Shown here in pieces: positions 33,801 to 45,537 of a DNA stretch of 64,000 nucleotides. The DNA is from Galaxea fascicularis. Taxonomy: Eukaryota; Cnidaria; Anthozoa; Scleractinia; Euphylliidae. The stretch spans positions 7,174,241 to 7,238,240 of the forward strand of contig OX419343.1 of the NCBI GenBank assembly GCA_948470475.1, written 5' to 3'. A program made the position numbers and the translations under genes. The notes beneath the pieces were generated by a model. It was given only the letters and a program-made list of their open reading frames with translations, ran no database searches and had not been told where the DNA came from. Each line of letters begins with the position of its first letter. Position 1 is the first letter of the stretch.

Positions 33801-36800
33801 AGCAGTTACAATATCAAGAAAACAAGGACTTGCGGAATACATTTATAACAATAATGATGATCATGACGACAAATAACATGATAGTAAAAACATCAACATG
33901 CCAAGTAATTTACAAAACATGTACTAAGATCAAACAAAAGTCTAAGCTTGTTATTTGAACGCTTGCAGTTATGCAATCAAACCGAGGGTTGAGAACAGGT
34001 TGAACACATGTCTTAGCTATTGATGAGTAGCACAGTCATGGCTACATTCTAGGGGTACTTTCTTATTAATTGCAATATCTCAGCTTGTAAAGCTTGAATT
34101 TTTCACCCTGAAAAATTTTTCCCATATCATGCAAATAGGTCTTCTTGATGTACAAATAATAAAAAGTTGTATCCGCTTAAAAATAAACCTGGAAAAAATT
34201 TATGTTTCCAAAGAATAATTATGACTAAATGTACGTGTAACGCGTAACACAGACAATGGCTGCACGAGTGTATTTTCAATAATTTCACACTTACAAACAC
34301 AAATCTTACCAAATTCTGGTTACAAATCAGAATAACAAAGGCACACACACAATAACTTCCAGATACTTTTCTTTATTAGAAGTTCTTGAAAAACCACATG
34401 TTTATACCAATCCTTCGTTGTAACGCTTCACATTTTTTTGAAAGGCATTTTCTAAAATTGCTAGATTCCGCTCCGCACATGTCTCAAAATACAAAATAAA
34501 ACATGTGAAATGAATGGGCTGTATGTGATCGACGATTTGTCAAAGTTTAAAGTCAAAATACAAATCGAGAAGCAATTTAGAACAAATTGAAAAAGACTGA
34601 AACACTTTCTGCACTGCACTGGTAACGTCCAAATTAGCAACGGACTCACCACTTCCTTCCAATATTTTGCTGTTTCTGATGTGAGTATTGCACTTTGATT
34701 GGGCAACATATAGTGGGCTTGTAATAACCGACAACTGTGAGCATTTTATGCCATTTTCATTCACTGAAGCCAGATATTTTTAGCTTTGAGCGATGCTGAA
34801 ACATTTTGCGCGATGATGCTGTGCTCATTGAGCGTAATGAAGCCTCCACAAGCACGCTACCCTTGAAAATCTCCCGTCGAAGATCGGCCATAACTCCGGT
34901 GCAGTTGAAACGTTTTGCTTCATTCTTATGACAAACAATTGGGGGGTCTCAAGGGATTCTTCAGGGCTAGAATCAGCGTGACCAAAGCATGTGTTTTGAG
35001 TGAATGTGGAGGTAAACAAGTCAAGTATGGAGACTAAAGAAAAAAGTCGGTGTACGGTTTCGCGCAAGAAAGCGTCCCAGGAGCGAAGAGAGGTTGAAAA
35101 GAGAGAAAGGAATAGGCTTCATTACTTCATTATCGTTAACTATCCGTTAGTTTTCTAACGTTTAACGGATGATCGTTAGTGTACGTTTTCCCGTGGAGGG
35201 TCACAAATAAGCAGAAAACAATTGAAAGAGTGAAGGAAAAGGTGAAAAAAAAGTGAAAGGCTACTTCTATTTGCGTAATAACATTCATGACATGACTTAC
35301 ACGCTAGATACTAAAAGAGTTGCAGCAGTGTATCCAGCAACTGTGAGACATATCTGTAGTGACCTTACAGTAAAAAAAGCACAACAAGCAGCCAATCTAC
35401 AAACTCTCCCTTATTCAGCATGAAGAAATCATTGCTTCGTTGTAAGACAGCTGAGGGTTGAACAAAAAAGATGTAGAAACATTTGCTCAGAATCAGAACA
35501 TACAGCCCTAAATATCAAAACAAACATGTATTTACCCTAAATACCGTATGTAGAATTATAACTTTTTTGCTTGTAAATAATGCTTTATTTTAGAAAAAAG
35601 GCCAGAATCTAAAAATTGACCATGCCCACAAAGGATTATGGGTAAATAGAAAAACTGCTTTTTATATCAAATAACTGTAGTTTTTCATGAATATTGCTTG
35701 AAGCAAACATTAAAAGCTAAAGTAGACACAGAGAAACAATGAATAAAGCATTTTAGCATTTTAAAGGTTTTTCGCTTATGTAACGCAAAATGGAGTCATG
35801 ATCGTGCTACTCATCTATTCTGTGTAGAACCAACTTTGTGATTTACAATGTTTTAAAAGTGTGGTAAATTTAAGGGCTTAGTGGAAGTGGGATATAATTA
35901 ACACTTTTCTAAGCTACAATATTTTAATATTTAAAAGTTTTATTCTAAACTAACTGGCCAGTGTATAAAACAATGGTCATCACCATGACAAAATAGCCAA
36001 GAACTTTACCCTTGATGTCCAGTCTGGACCATGAGAAAAGACCTGGCTAATTTGAAGCATCATCTTGCTCTGTCCCAGTGAATCAATAGTCACTGTCAAA
36101 AGCTTTTGCAGGACACCAAGATTGAAAAGTGCAAAGGTCACAGTTTACTTTCAAGGACAAAACATTTCAATTGATGCTGTAGAACAGCTGATACAAACAA
36201 TCATGCTAAGATCACTGCTATATGCAGTACTACTTGAAACTATGGGACCATTAGCATGCGGTTAAAACTTCATCTTTGCTGAACATGATTGCCGTGAATT
36301 CACCACGGTGGGACGAAAACCGCAACTGCGGCAAAGACGAAAGCCGCTGTGAATTAGACATGACAATGCCTCGATAAAAATACAATAGTGACTAATTACT
36401 ATTGTCAGAGTATTGTTAAACATTATCTCACCTTCCGTCCTTTACAAGCTCTTTAACAAAAGAATTTGTAAAGACTCACCGAATCGAAAACCGAATGATT
36501 TGTTTGTTTTTGTCAATTTGTTTCCCAGACTGACATAAGTTTCTTTTTCCGCATTTGAAACATGTTCAATTTTTTTGTCACGCTACAGTCAATAATCGCC
36601 GAGCAACAGAAATTGTTTCACTCTTGTTCTTGCTTTTTACACCACACGGTTCAGTAAGATCTAATGTGTGGTAAATTGCATAACGAAGATAAGGATAACA
36701 TTGATCAAGATAGTGACGTGTGTGTCATTGGAGTTCAAAATATTACACAATCACGGCACACTACGCAACCAAAACAAAGTCAAAATGCTCATGTTTAATT

Positions 36801-39521
36801 GTTGGTGGACGGCTGCTGCGAGGCAGATCGCCAATACGAGAGTTCTGTCTGAAACACTTGTAATACTTTCTGACAGTTTTGCGGCTGATTTTTATACCAT
36901 CAGTGCGAGACAGTTCTAGAATCGCCGTGGAAATTTTAAAGTTTGCTTGAAAGAAAGAAAAGAGCCTAAGCTGAACATATTCTGATGTTCTAACCATCTC
37001 GCTATGATCAAAGTGACAGATCTCGAAAGTGTTTGTAAACAAGCGGTACTTAGCACGTGACCACGCAACGTGACGCTAGTTTCAACACGTGAAAGACATT
37101 CAAGTTTGTTTCGCACACGCTTCGAATTCACAGGTATCAACTGGGGTTAAAATTTATTTCACTAAAGTAATAAGCTAAAAATAAGGATTTTTGTTTTACC
37201 TCCTCCAATTCAGCGCAGAAAACTGAGAGTTGAGGCTTGAGGTTATTTGAAAACAAAAGTATGTTTTGTTCGCGGCCATACCAATCAATCCGGAATGTGC
37301 TGATTTCAAACTATTTCATTCAGGATATGATCCCGCCTTAAACTACGCATACTGAAAGGTTTTTCTGCCACAGTTTTTTGTCCATAATCCTGTAGATGCT
37401 GTAACTGTGATTTTTATTTACCTTCTGAGCAATAAAGCCTCCAATGCAGACTTCTTTCAAATATTTACATGTGAACTTTATCAAACCTAAACTCAACAGT
37501 TTGCATATTGTCGCTTAACAAACTTTAAAACAAAGCGAACAATAGCCTATTCAAACCCAACCGCGTCCTGCCTTTCACCGCAGCTTAAGTCAACCAGAAA
37601 AAACCTAGGTGAAACCAGGGTTTTTAATGCGGTTAGACTAGGTTTTGCCGAGGTGAAACTGCAGATCAAAACCGCAATTCGACCGAGGCAAAATCGCAGC
37701 AAATGGTCCCATAGTTTCAGGCGGTACTGTATTTAACAAGGCTCTAAGTTATCTGCAAGCAACAGCTGTAAACAACACAATTTCCTATGACTCTGACTTT
37801 AAACATCAAATGATATGACAGAATCTCTAACACGTCTTCCCCTATCCCCAGAAGCTGCAAAGAATTGTTATTCTAATCCAACTCTGTTTTACCGACAGAA
37901 GCACAGGAGAAGCCAACTGCTCACCGGGTAACTATTCAAAGAGGACAACATATTTTAAGACTATAGTCAATGCTGCCTTAAACCTCAAAAGATGGTGAAG
38001 GGATTTGAATGACAGCAAGTGCCTTAGTTCCAACAACAACCCACACCCCCCCTGAAAATCTATGGCTTGATTCTGACAGTCATACCTAACAAGCCATACC
38101 AATAGCCACATAGTTTATCACTTTTTGGTAGAGCACCATGACCACAGCTAGGGTCATCGCCAGACTTCAGAACAAGATGAGGCAAGTTTCAAGCGTCGAA
38201 GTCAACCTTGGGCAAGTGTAGAAGTTCACTTTTTATTGCTGAGCGATACTGGTGCCAAAAAAAAAGGCCAAAATCAAGATGAGGCAATTACCTCGTCTTG
38301 CCTCATGCTAGCTACAGCCCTGACATCTGAAAAAACCCAACTCCATTTCCTTTCTCCAATTTTACTGATGAGAACCAGCATGTTGATAACTCAACTTCAT
38401 TACTTCACATCTGATTCTTTGACCCCTGAATACAACTGATACATACACCTTGTGACAAGTAAGTTCCAAGTCCTCGGTCAGGTCTAGTGCTGACTCTCTA
38501 ACTCTGACTCCCCTTTCTTAAAACTGTATTAAAGTGTAGCAGTGTTTCTGGGAAATCTTATGTAAAGCCAACTCCACCACACGGGTTAAAACAAACTTAA
38601 TTTACAGCTAAGATCATCAAATTTCAGAGTTGCTCGGGAATTAACCTCGTTGTCATGGATGTATTTCAAGAAGACAACTTCAGGGCAAATTTGCTTTAAC
38701 TTGATCGCTTCTTACAAGTGTGTCCAGCCCAAATTCGCGTAATTAGCCTAAACATAGCAATTTCCAAAAACATGTTTTATTAACAAAGCAGTGCCTAACT
38801 AACCTGTGTTGATTTGTGGCACATAGTCGGCGCGAATGTTCCAACTTCTTTAGGCCACTGTCCGCTCATGTAAGGCGAAATTGCGTCTAATGACGATGTC
38901 CTTCTTATTGCGGAGACCGAATTGCTTTTCGTAATTTTGCTCCTTTCACCTGCAGACAAAATGATATTCCTTCTTTATCAATTGTCAGCCCAAAGCTCAG
39001 CCCAAACTGTTTTCAAACAACGGAAATGGCTTTCAGTGAAGGTCAATACGTTAGACACAGAAAAGATGACCGATAGATGAAAAGCGAAATTGAACGGTCT
39101 GCTATGGTGAACGTAAGCGACAGGAATGTGAATATCTTGATGTCAGCTGGCTCAATATAACTGTTTTTTCACAGCTAAAACCTTTGGTAAGGTTCAGTTT
39201 TTATAGTACTTTCTTAGTACATACAAATTGAAAGCACGTCAGCTAACCTTTCGAGCTCGACGAAGATGGAGAAGAAGGACTCCGACGATGCTCGGGGGAT
39301 CCACGTGTTTCTGGCGAATTTCTGCGGTGTTTGAGACCATTTTCACTGCCATGTACAGGTGAAGAAGAAGGACTTGGTCTTCTCAGTCCATTGCCTCGAG
39401 TGGGACTTGGATTTCCGTGAGCTCTCAGCGAAAACGGTAAAGTGGCCCGCATAGGTTGAAGTTTCGAGCTTGATGCAGGCGACGCATTTCGACGAGGTCT
39501 CTGGGATGGCTGTGTAGCCAT
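27900..39521 (-). CDS. GLCCI1: FAM117 / GLCCI1 family protein
   Basis: Six exons on the minus strand: 39521-39248, 38949-38804, 31811-31716, 30061-29834, 29590-29202 and 28071-27900 (1305 nt, 434 aa), GT/AG and in phase. Family blocks in order: a Ser/Arg/Pro-rich N-terminus; IRRTSSLDAISPYMSGQWP; STQTPVW; KRSNSWGSADQKIKE; RQSPLHGDH; DGRKAP; TQTPA; a Ser-rich stretch; KYASSPKPNNSYVFAREPPD; and GPDKTKVKIINI. These are shared with vertebrate FAM117A, FAM117B and GLCCI1. RRTSS and KRSNS look like basophilic-kinase or 14-3-3 sites. No enzymatic domain is present and the molecular role is poorly known; vertebrate GLCCI1 is a glucocorticoid-induced transcript. Which of the three human paralogues is closest is unclear, but the link to UMAD1 and RPA3 favours GLCCI1. 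The start ATG has a good context (AAAATGG). The exon 5 acceptor (TTTCCAAAG) has a weak pyrimidine tract. Intron 2 is 7 kb and holds a Tc1-type element. Confidence 0.95.
28251..28463. mobile_element. TIR element in FAM117 intron 5
   Basis: The left end has GGGCGCTTACC and CCAGCCAGACCA (28252-28286); the right end has TGGTCTGGCCAGCC and GGTAAGCACCCCT (28424-28463). The inverted arms are about 35 bp with small gaps. The element is about 210 bp and non-coding. GGGCGCTTACC-type termini are common in cnidarian MITEs, from memory. Confidence 0.7.
31296..31530 (+). pseudogene. LINE reverse-transcriptase fragment
   Basis: Translated on the plus strand this reads NSFLINPDKMKLLFIGTHQ, then DLHVTLLGKDLHPVV, a stop, then AKDLGVYRDATLSFDEH. 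That is the C-terminal reverse-transcriptase region of CR1/Jockey-like non-LTR elements (NPDKTK, LGV, DEH words). An in-frame stop and a truncated end show it is dead. It lies in FAM117 intron 3, antisense to the gene. Confidence 0.75.
31590..31683. repeat. retroposon-like 3' tail with (TTA)n
   Basis: AT-rich text with AATAAAG near 31639 runs into (ATT)n up to about 31683. It may be the 3' end of the LINE fragment upstream or of another retroposon. Confidence 0.4.
32328..32504. mobile_element. small TIR element
   Basis: The ends CCAGGGGTTTCATTAG and TTATTGAAACCCCTG are inverted. The element is about 177 bp, non-coding, and in FAM117 intron 2. A GGGTTTCATTA word also occurs at 63620, and a GAAACCCCT word at 31240, so the family is probably dispersed. 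Confidence 0.55.
32824..32860. repeat. short tandem duplication
   Basis: The 17-base word TGCATTCCTGAGGTGTA is repeated directly with a 4-base spacer. Confidence 0.8.
36225..37729 (-). mobile_element. Tc1/mariner-type element, internally reduced
   Basis: The termini start CAGTAC and share TGAAACTATGGGACCATT in inverted orientation (36225-36255, 37699-37729; about four mismatches in 31 bp). The right end is followed by TA. On the minus strand 36997-36761 encodes MVRTSEYVQLRLF, then ISRKTVRKYYKCFRQNSRIG and DLPRSSRPP, which is the paired-type helix-turn-helix and linker of Tc1-like transposases. The catalytic DDE region is absent: downstream text is closed in all frames. It therefore encodes at most a DNA-binding fragment. 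It lies in FAM117 intron 2. Confidence 0.75.
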
Positions 39522-39599
39522 TTTCTCCCAAAAAACCTACAGTGAGAAAGAAGAGGTAGTGTTTATTTAAATTCTTAAGTTTCAGCTAACCTACCACCG

Positions 39600-39740
39600 T
39601 GACAGCGAAGAAAATTTACCGATAAAATCCTGTCCAACCTTCTGTTCCCACACTTCCCACCAACAACACCAGTTGTGGTGGAGTAAGCATTCTAATTACA
39701 GCGATGCAAATTAGCTGCGCCCTGATTGGTGAATTTGCAC
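39600..39740 (-). promoter_or_regulatory. candidate FAM117 promoter
   Basis: 80 to 220 bp upstream of the FAM117 start there is an octamer word (ATGCAAAT, 39703-39710) and an inverted CCAAT box (GATTGGTG, 39724-39731) 20 bp apart. The position suits a core promoter on the minus strand. No TATA box is obvious. Confidence 0.3.
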
Positions 39741-42700
39741 TATTTGACAAGAGGCCTGTCGGGAGAATTTGAAGTGCGATCTTACACTTTGACACGATGT
39801 GGCAGCCACGCTTATTTTGTTATTCACTCATTTGCAAAACAAACTATTTTTTTTATCATTTGCTTACTCCAAAGAATGCAGGAAAATTCGCGAAAAGCGG
39901 GTTGTACGGAAACTCTAGGACTAAGGAAGGACGCCCACTAATTCATAAAATTTCAGCCTATAGGGGTGAACGAATTAGTGAAAACATAATGCGTACAAAA
40001 ACACGTGTTCGCTCAAATATTGCGGTTTTGAATCGCCATCCTCCCATGCATTCTCCATTCATCAGTGAAATGCCCCTTAACATCAACAACTGACCTGTTT
40101 AATGATAAGTTTAAACTCACCTCAGCCACAAACGCCACACACTAAACAAACCTACCAACACTTTCCGATCATCACTTAAGATGTAAAAATGATCTTTTAG
40201 TTCTTCTCAGGGAGCAATTTTTATTCAAGTCCACTGAGATAAAAGTTTTAAAGTAAATTTGCGTCTATTAAAATATGCAAAAGCTCATTAAGTTTATATG
40301 ATTTGCTTAGCCTCCACTTACATGTAAGCACTCTTGGTCCAGCTAATACATTTGGTTCGTGATTAAAATAAGAATGGATTTCGGCTTCAATGGACTCTTG
40401 TAAATTGTTTGCTCTTCGACAAAAAAAAGAGGCAAGTTTACAACTTTCAGCTGTCACGCTATATTTTACGCAAGGCTGATTTTCCCGCGGAAAACTTCAA
40501 CACCAGCTGTCCACATGTTTCCTTGACTCCGATTGGCAAAACGCAGCGCGAGGCCGCGCGAGGTGATTGTGCAAAAATTGTTGCTTGCCGTTCAATCTTT
40601 CGTTCAGAGAAGTGAACACTGTTATCCGTAGTTTCGAATATATTTAAAAAAAACTTCTTCAACTCGTTGTTCGTTCACTCAGATGGTGGCGTAGGCACTA
40701 CCTTTAGCTTCTCGAACCAATTGGAGAACTAGACACTCGAGATACAATCGTTTAATTATTTCATTATTTCATTCATTTAAGTCTTTCTACCCACTCGCAT
40801 GTTTATTTATCTCTACTGAATTATAAGCTGACGGCGTTTCCTCATTTGCTCTCGTGATATCTTCTACGATATTTCCCCGATTCGGAGAACTAGTCATAAA
40901 AACGAGTATTGTTCATTCGATAATATTGCTGTTGTTTATTTTATGGCCTAGAAGATCTTCACCGCGTAGTTTACGCCATTCATAATTTATGTTCTTGATG
41001 AGAAATACAGCCTAAAATTATCACCGCGGTCCAATACTAACCCTTTGTAAGGTAAATTTTACGACGATGTGTTTTTAGCGGTGGAAAAACAAAGCTCTTC
41101 TTCGCTACCTCAAAACGTGGACTATTTGTTCCCTTTTCCAAAGTATTTCGTAATATGACGCGTGAAGAGCGAACTTCGTCAGTACTTGTGTGATCAACTG
41201 GCAATTTCTCCTAGTTCATTTGTGGTTCGTAGTATTTTCTTTTTTGACAGCAGTGTCACTAGACCATTCATAAATAGTGTCTCAGTACAAATTCTCAAAG
41301 TCCTGTCTGTCGGATCATCAGGCCGATAATCCACTGACTTGAGTGATACGTTGGCCATCTCGTTTGCGATTACAAATTTATTTAACCAAACAGAAATCTA
41401 AACCTTAAAAGCTTTTTCTCATTTTCATGTGTTTTTACCGTATTGTTTGAAAACGTGTAAACACCAATCTGGTTGGTTTTATGGTCGTTTGCGACAAAAC
41501 AGCACGGAAATGCTTGAAAAATGCTTGCGTGTGTGTATAATCTATGTTCTAGGATTTTCACTCCATCCAACCAATTTAAGATGGTAGAGGAAATAGAGCT
41601 TCCTCTCCCGGAGACAAATTATATTTTCTCATGAATTATTCCGACTCTGATCTCCTCTCAACAGTGAAAAGTAAACATCGGCTACGCAATTTTCTTAGTT
41701 TTATCACGAAACTTGAGAAGCAACGTTCACGATGTGAATTGAAACCTACTTCAACTGTTCAAGGAGAAAATGTTTACCATGGAATTGACGAAAACCCGAT
41801 GCGATGCAGCTGGCTTTCTGATCCTTTCTCCAAAACAGTATTTATATTGTTACACTTTCTTCTTTCGAAGCATGCTCGATGCTTTCAACAGTTTTAATTT
41901 ACTGTCAGAATTAATTGATTTTGAAATACGCTGGTTGCCTTTCCTGTTTCTTCCAGGAAAAAAGCTCTAGAGGTCGCGAGCAAACGCAGATCATATATCC
42001 GGAAAATGCGATAAGATCATCCTCCAAACTTGCTGCTGAAACGTACCGTTTTAGTTTCATAGCCTTTCTGCTTTTTGTTTTTCCTTCTGTCACATACGAA
42101 ATTTTAAAGGTTTTTGTTTTTAAAGAGAAAACACGATAATTTATTGCGGTATGGTTTAGTGACTGACTAGCAAATAAAAAAGTTGAAATTAGACGTGTTT
42201 AGTTAAGCCAAAACCTTCACGGTAATGCAAACATAACCATGGACAGTTTTTACCTCGTTCACCGATAAACTAATCATTCAAGCTTTCACTGAAAGTTAAG
42301 CATTTCGAACGAATTTACTGAGTAAGCGGCTGCTCCCAAATAGAATTTGACAAGACTGTCATAAAGAAATAAGAAAGGAGACTTACATGGGAACCACTGC
42401 TATCTTAGTGAAAGAGAATTAAACTTAAATCTTGCTAAGCTGATTTTAAAATTAGTTTTGTTCAACAGTTGTACAAAAAAATATATATTCAGTAAGTTAT
42501 TCAACTCATAAAAAATCCTGTAACTAAGCCGATATTTAGAAACAGGCAATGAGTTATCGGATGCAGTAGGCAAGTTATCGGGGCTGGGAGTCTTAGCAGA
42601 AAAACAAGTTTAAGAAACCTGATAATTTCTTTGCACGCAAAGCCGATACGCATTATTCTTTTGCCGGCTTGTTGTCAGTAAGTTTTCCATACTTCGTTAT

Positions 42701-42938
42701 CCCAATGCATCCAAACATTGAAATTTAAATACTTGTCATTGGATTTCTAAAGGTGACGCTTTCCAAGTCTTATCTTGTCAAGCTTATGTGATTGTGTCCG
42801 GGCGCATCTCTTCGGCAGGGTGTCTACTATAATACTTGTTATAAATACCCTCCAGAATTGTTGAAAAGGTGTGCTAAAAAAGTAAAAAAATTAAACAACA
42901 TTGGCAAAAAAGCCATTCAGTTACACCAACACTTGTAC

Positions 42939-42966
42939 AGATATATATATATAAATATATATATTC
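42939..42966. repeat. (AT)n tract
   Basis: An AT dinucleotide run with two ATAA interruptions. Confidence 0.8.
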
Positions 42967-43403
42967 AAGCACGTGGACACAACAATGGAAACTTAAAACC
43001 TCAGCATGAGTGAAAATTTGCATTTGAAAAGCACTCGTCATTGTACACCAGTTGAAGCATCATAAGAACCCTGATCGACACGAAGACACCTTGACCAAAC
43101 AACCCGGCGACATGCCCAGGGTTTGGCGCGACTTAATTGTTCCACTGCACATCTGATGTCGAATTTACACGAAACAAAGTATGTCTGTATGTCAGTAGCC
43201 CCTGTGTATGTATAATCCACCATACAAACTGCACTCAAGTTAAAGGTACCTTTTTAATATTATGGCTGTATTTTATCTCTGTAATTCAATTTTAACTGCA
43301 ATGGTGAATAAACAGTTGTTATTATGCAGCAGTTAAAACGTTAGTATATTATATACAGTTAAAATAGTATGACGGGGCGCGTGAGCGTAGCTCGTTGACT
43401 ATA

Positions 43404-43444
<41 letters not shown>

Positions 43445-43498
43445 AATTATTATTATATTATTATCATTATTATTATTATTATTATTATCATCATCATT
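43404..43498. repeat. (TTA)n microsatellite
   Basis: Over 20 units of TTA/ATT with a few TCA variants. The plus ORF over it (poly-Ile) is an artefact. Confidence 0.95.
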
Positions 43499-45172
43499 AT
43501 CAACCAAGGAGGGAGAGGATTACAATATTACAACGTCATGGATTCGCGCCAAAGTCTCATTCGCTCTCCAAAGAGTTCTGCGCTACTATGCTTGAGAGGC
43601 ACGCATTCTACGCGAAGAGTTCCGCTGAACATTACAGATAATGACTTTGACATTGATAAGGAACTAGCGAGATTTTAGGATTAGACCGTTTAATATTCTT
43701 CACATTTTAACCCTGTTTTAACCGTATCCGCCGATTAATAGAATTTAGATTAAACGTTTTTATATAACAAACATGCATTTTGATCTGTTCGGTAGTTGTA
43801 ATGGTTTTTTTTTTCAACTCACACAATTATTTGTTTGTTTCCTTTTTAGTCATGGAAATTGAGAGTGTCCAAAAAGTTCATCTCATTTTATATAAAAGGC
43901 CTTATATTTGCAATTGCTTAGTTTAAGATTTTAGCACTTTAAACATTGATGTAATTATTTATTATCGTTCAGTATTATTATTATTATTATTTATTTTTTT
44001 TAATGGTATGCCTGTATCGCGAGTAAGGTGTAGGTGACGAGTTTTAATTTCGATACCGAAAGGTGACTCTTCCCATTACAAGATATCCTGCTGCGCTTCA
44101 ATCTGTTCTTGGATTTTCTTCCTATAAAATGACCATTATTAACAATTCTTGAATTTAGTGTAATGTTTCATTAAGAGGACCCACGCTTTGAAACACGGTA
44201 AAATATCACCAGTACTATTTTACAAGATTGTTGTGTGGGAGCCCGACAGACAATTGTTGTAAAGTCGGTCAATTTCCCTTTTAAGGTGGGACTTAACGTA
44301 AATTGGAGTGAAATTTCAAGGAGTTACAAGAAGGAATTGAAATAAACTAAAATGTTTTGACCCCACAAGGGCACTACAGGTTGCTCGGGAACTGTTTGGT
44401 GTCCGTCCACTAATTTATAACTTCAAATTCCAATTTTAAACCTTCATTAAATCTTTAATATCTCCCATTTTCCTAAATTTAACTAATCCTTTGAGAAAAT
44501 TATCTCTTCCCAAATACACCCAAAAATCACCCAAAAATTCACAAAATATCCCACAACATAGCTTCGCGCGATAATTTTCCATCATTGATTTTTCTGAGAC
44601 TTTTACCATTGTAAGATGATGAGTTAGTTATGTCAGAAATGTAAAAAAATTGGGGGACACCGAGTTCATTTTGGAGAGAACATTCCCGGAAGAACCCCCT
44701 AAATCTGAAAAAATCGGGCTTCGTTAGCCACAGTGTCTGTAAACCCAAAAATATTACAATATACAATATTAGTATTAAGTCTTTGAAGTGAAATGTTTTG
44801 TAGACCTATCAAGTGAATTTAGTCAACTGGTGAGGTTCCTTAAAGAACAAGTTCGCATTTAGCGACCATATTTTCACGCGCCTTGCAGACGCAAGAAGGC
44901 CGAGGATTCGATGTCCCGTGGACAGAAATCTTGAATGTTTTTTAACTTCCCACATTGATTTTTTGGTTCATTTTTGGATAATGTGGAGATAATTGTAAAT
45001 AAAATTTGTTTCTGGAAAGAAAAGTAGGGGTCACCGACCATTTAAGAGGGTAAGCTAAAGGCGAAAGGAACGCAACAGCTATCATCCTTTTGCTTGCTTA
45101 CCTTTCTTCCTCAGCGCGCGCGCTCGATGGGTGACGTGGCATGTCCCGTGCGCAGTAGGGATGCGCGTGAAC

Positions 45173-45537
45173 AATAGACGCTACTCCAAAATGGCGGCCG
45201 AAAATATTAAAAACGTATACCAGCACTAGAAAGAGCATTTATACTTAAGTAACCCTCCAAAGCTTCAGCATATCAGGTGTAATAGCAGCTGAGAAAATGT
45301 AAGTTGAAAAATGAAAAATTTACATACGTTTGTATGACTGAGGGAATACGCCATACCCCCAATCATACAAACGTCTGTAAATTTGTCAAATTCTCAGCTG
45401 ATACAACACCTGATATGCTGAAACTTTGCAGGGTTACTAAAGTTAAGGTGCTCTTCCTATTTCTGGTATCAGTTTTTCATTCAGTTCAATTTTAAGTCAT
45501 ATAAATCCATTGCCGCCATTTTGCAGAAGGGTCTATT
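45173..45537. mobile_element. large foldback element
   Basis: The ends AATAGACG and GGGTCTATT lead into long inverted arms: CCAAAATGGCGGC pairs with GCCGCCATTTTG, AGTAACCCTCCAAAGCTTCA with its partner near 45421-45445, CAGCTGAGAA with TTCTCAGCTG, and AAATTTACATACGTTTGTATGA with its partner around 45362-45383. The arms are about 170 bp with small gaps and the loop about 25 bp. It is non-coding. GC-rich sequence on the left (45113-45170) lies outside the arms. Confidence 0.8.

Noticed and set aside
34825..35067. Minus-strand ORF of 80 residues near 35 kb
   Set aside because: No recognisable motif, and the opposite strand is also open; it lies in the large FAM117 intron and probably belongs to a repeat.
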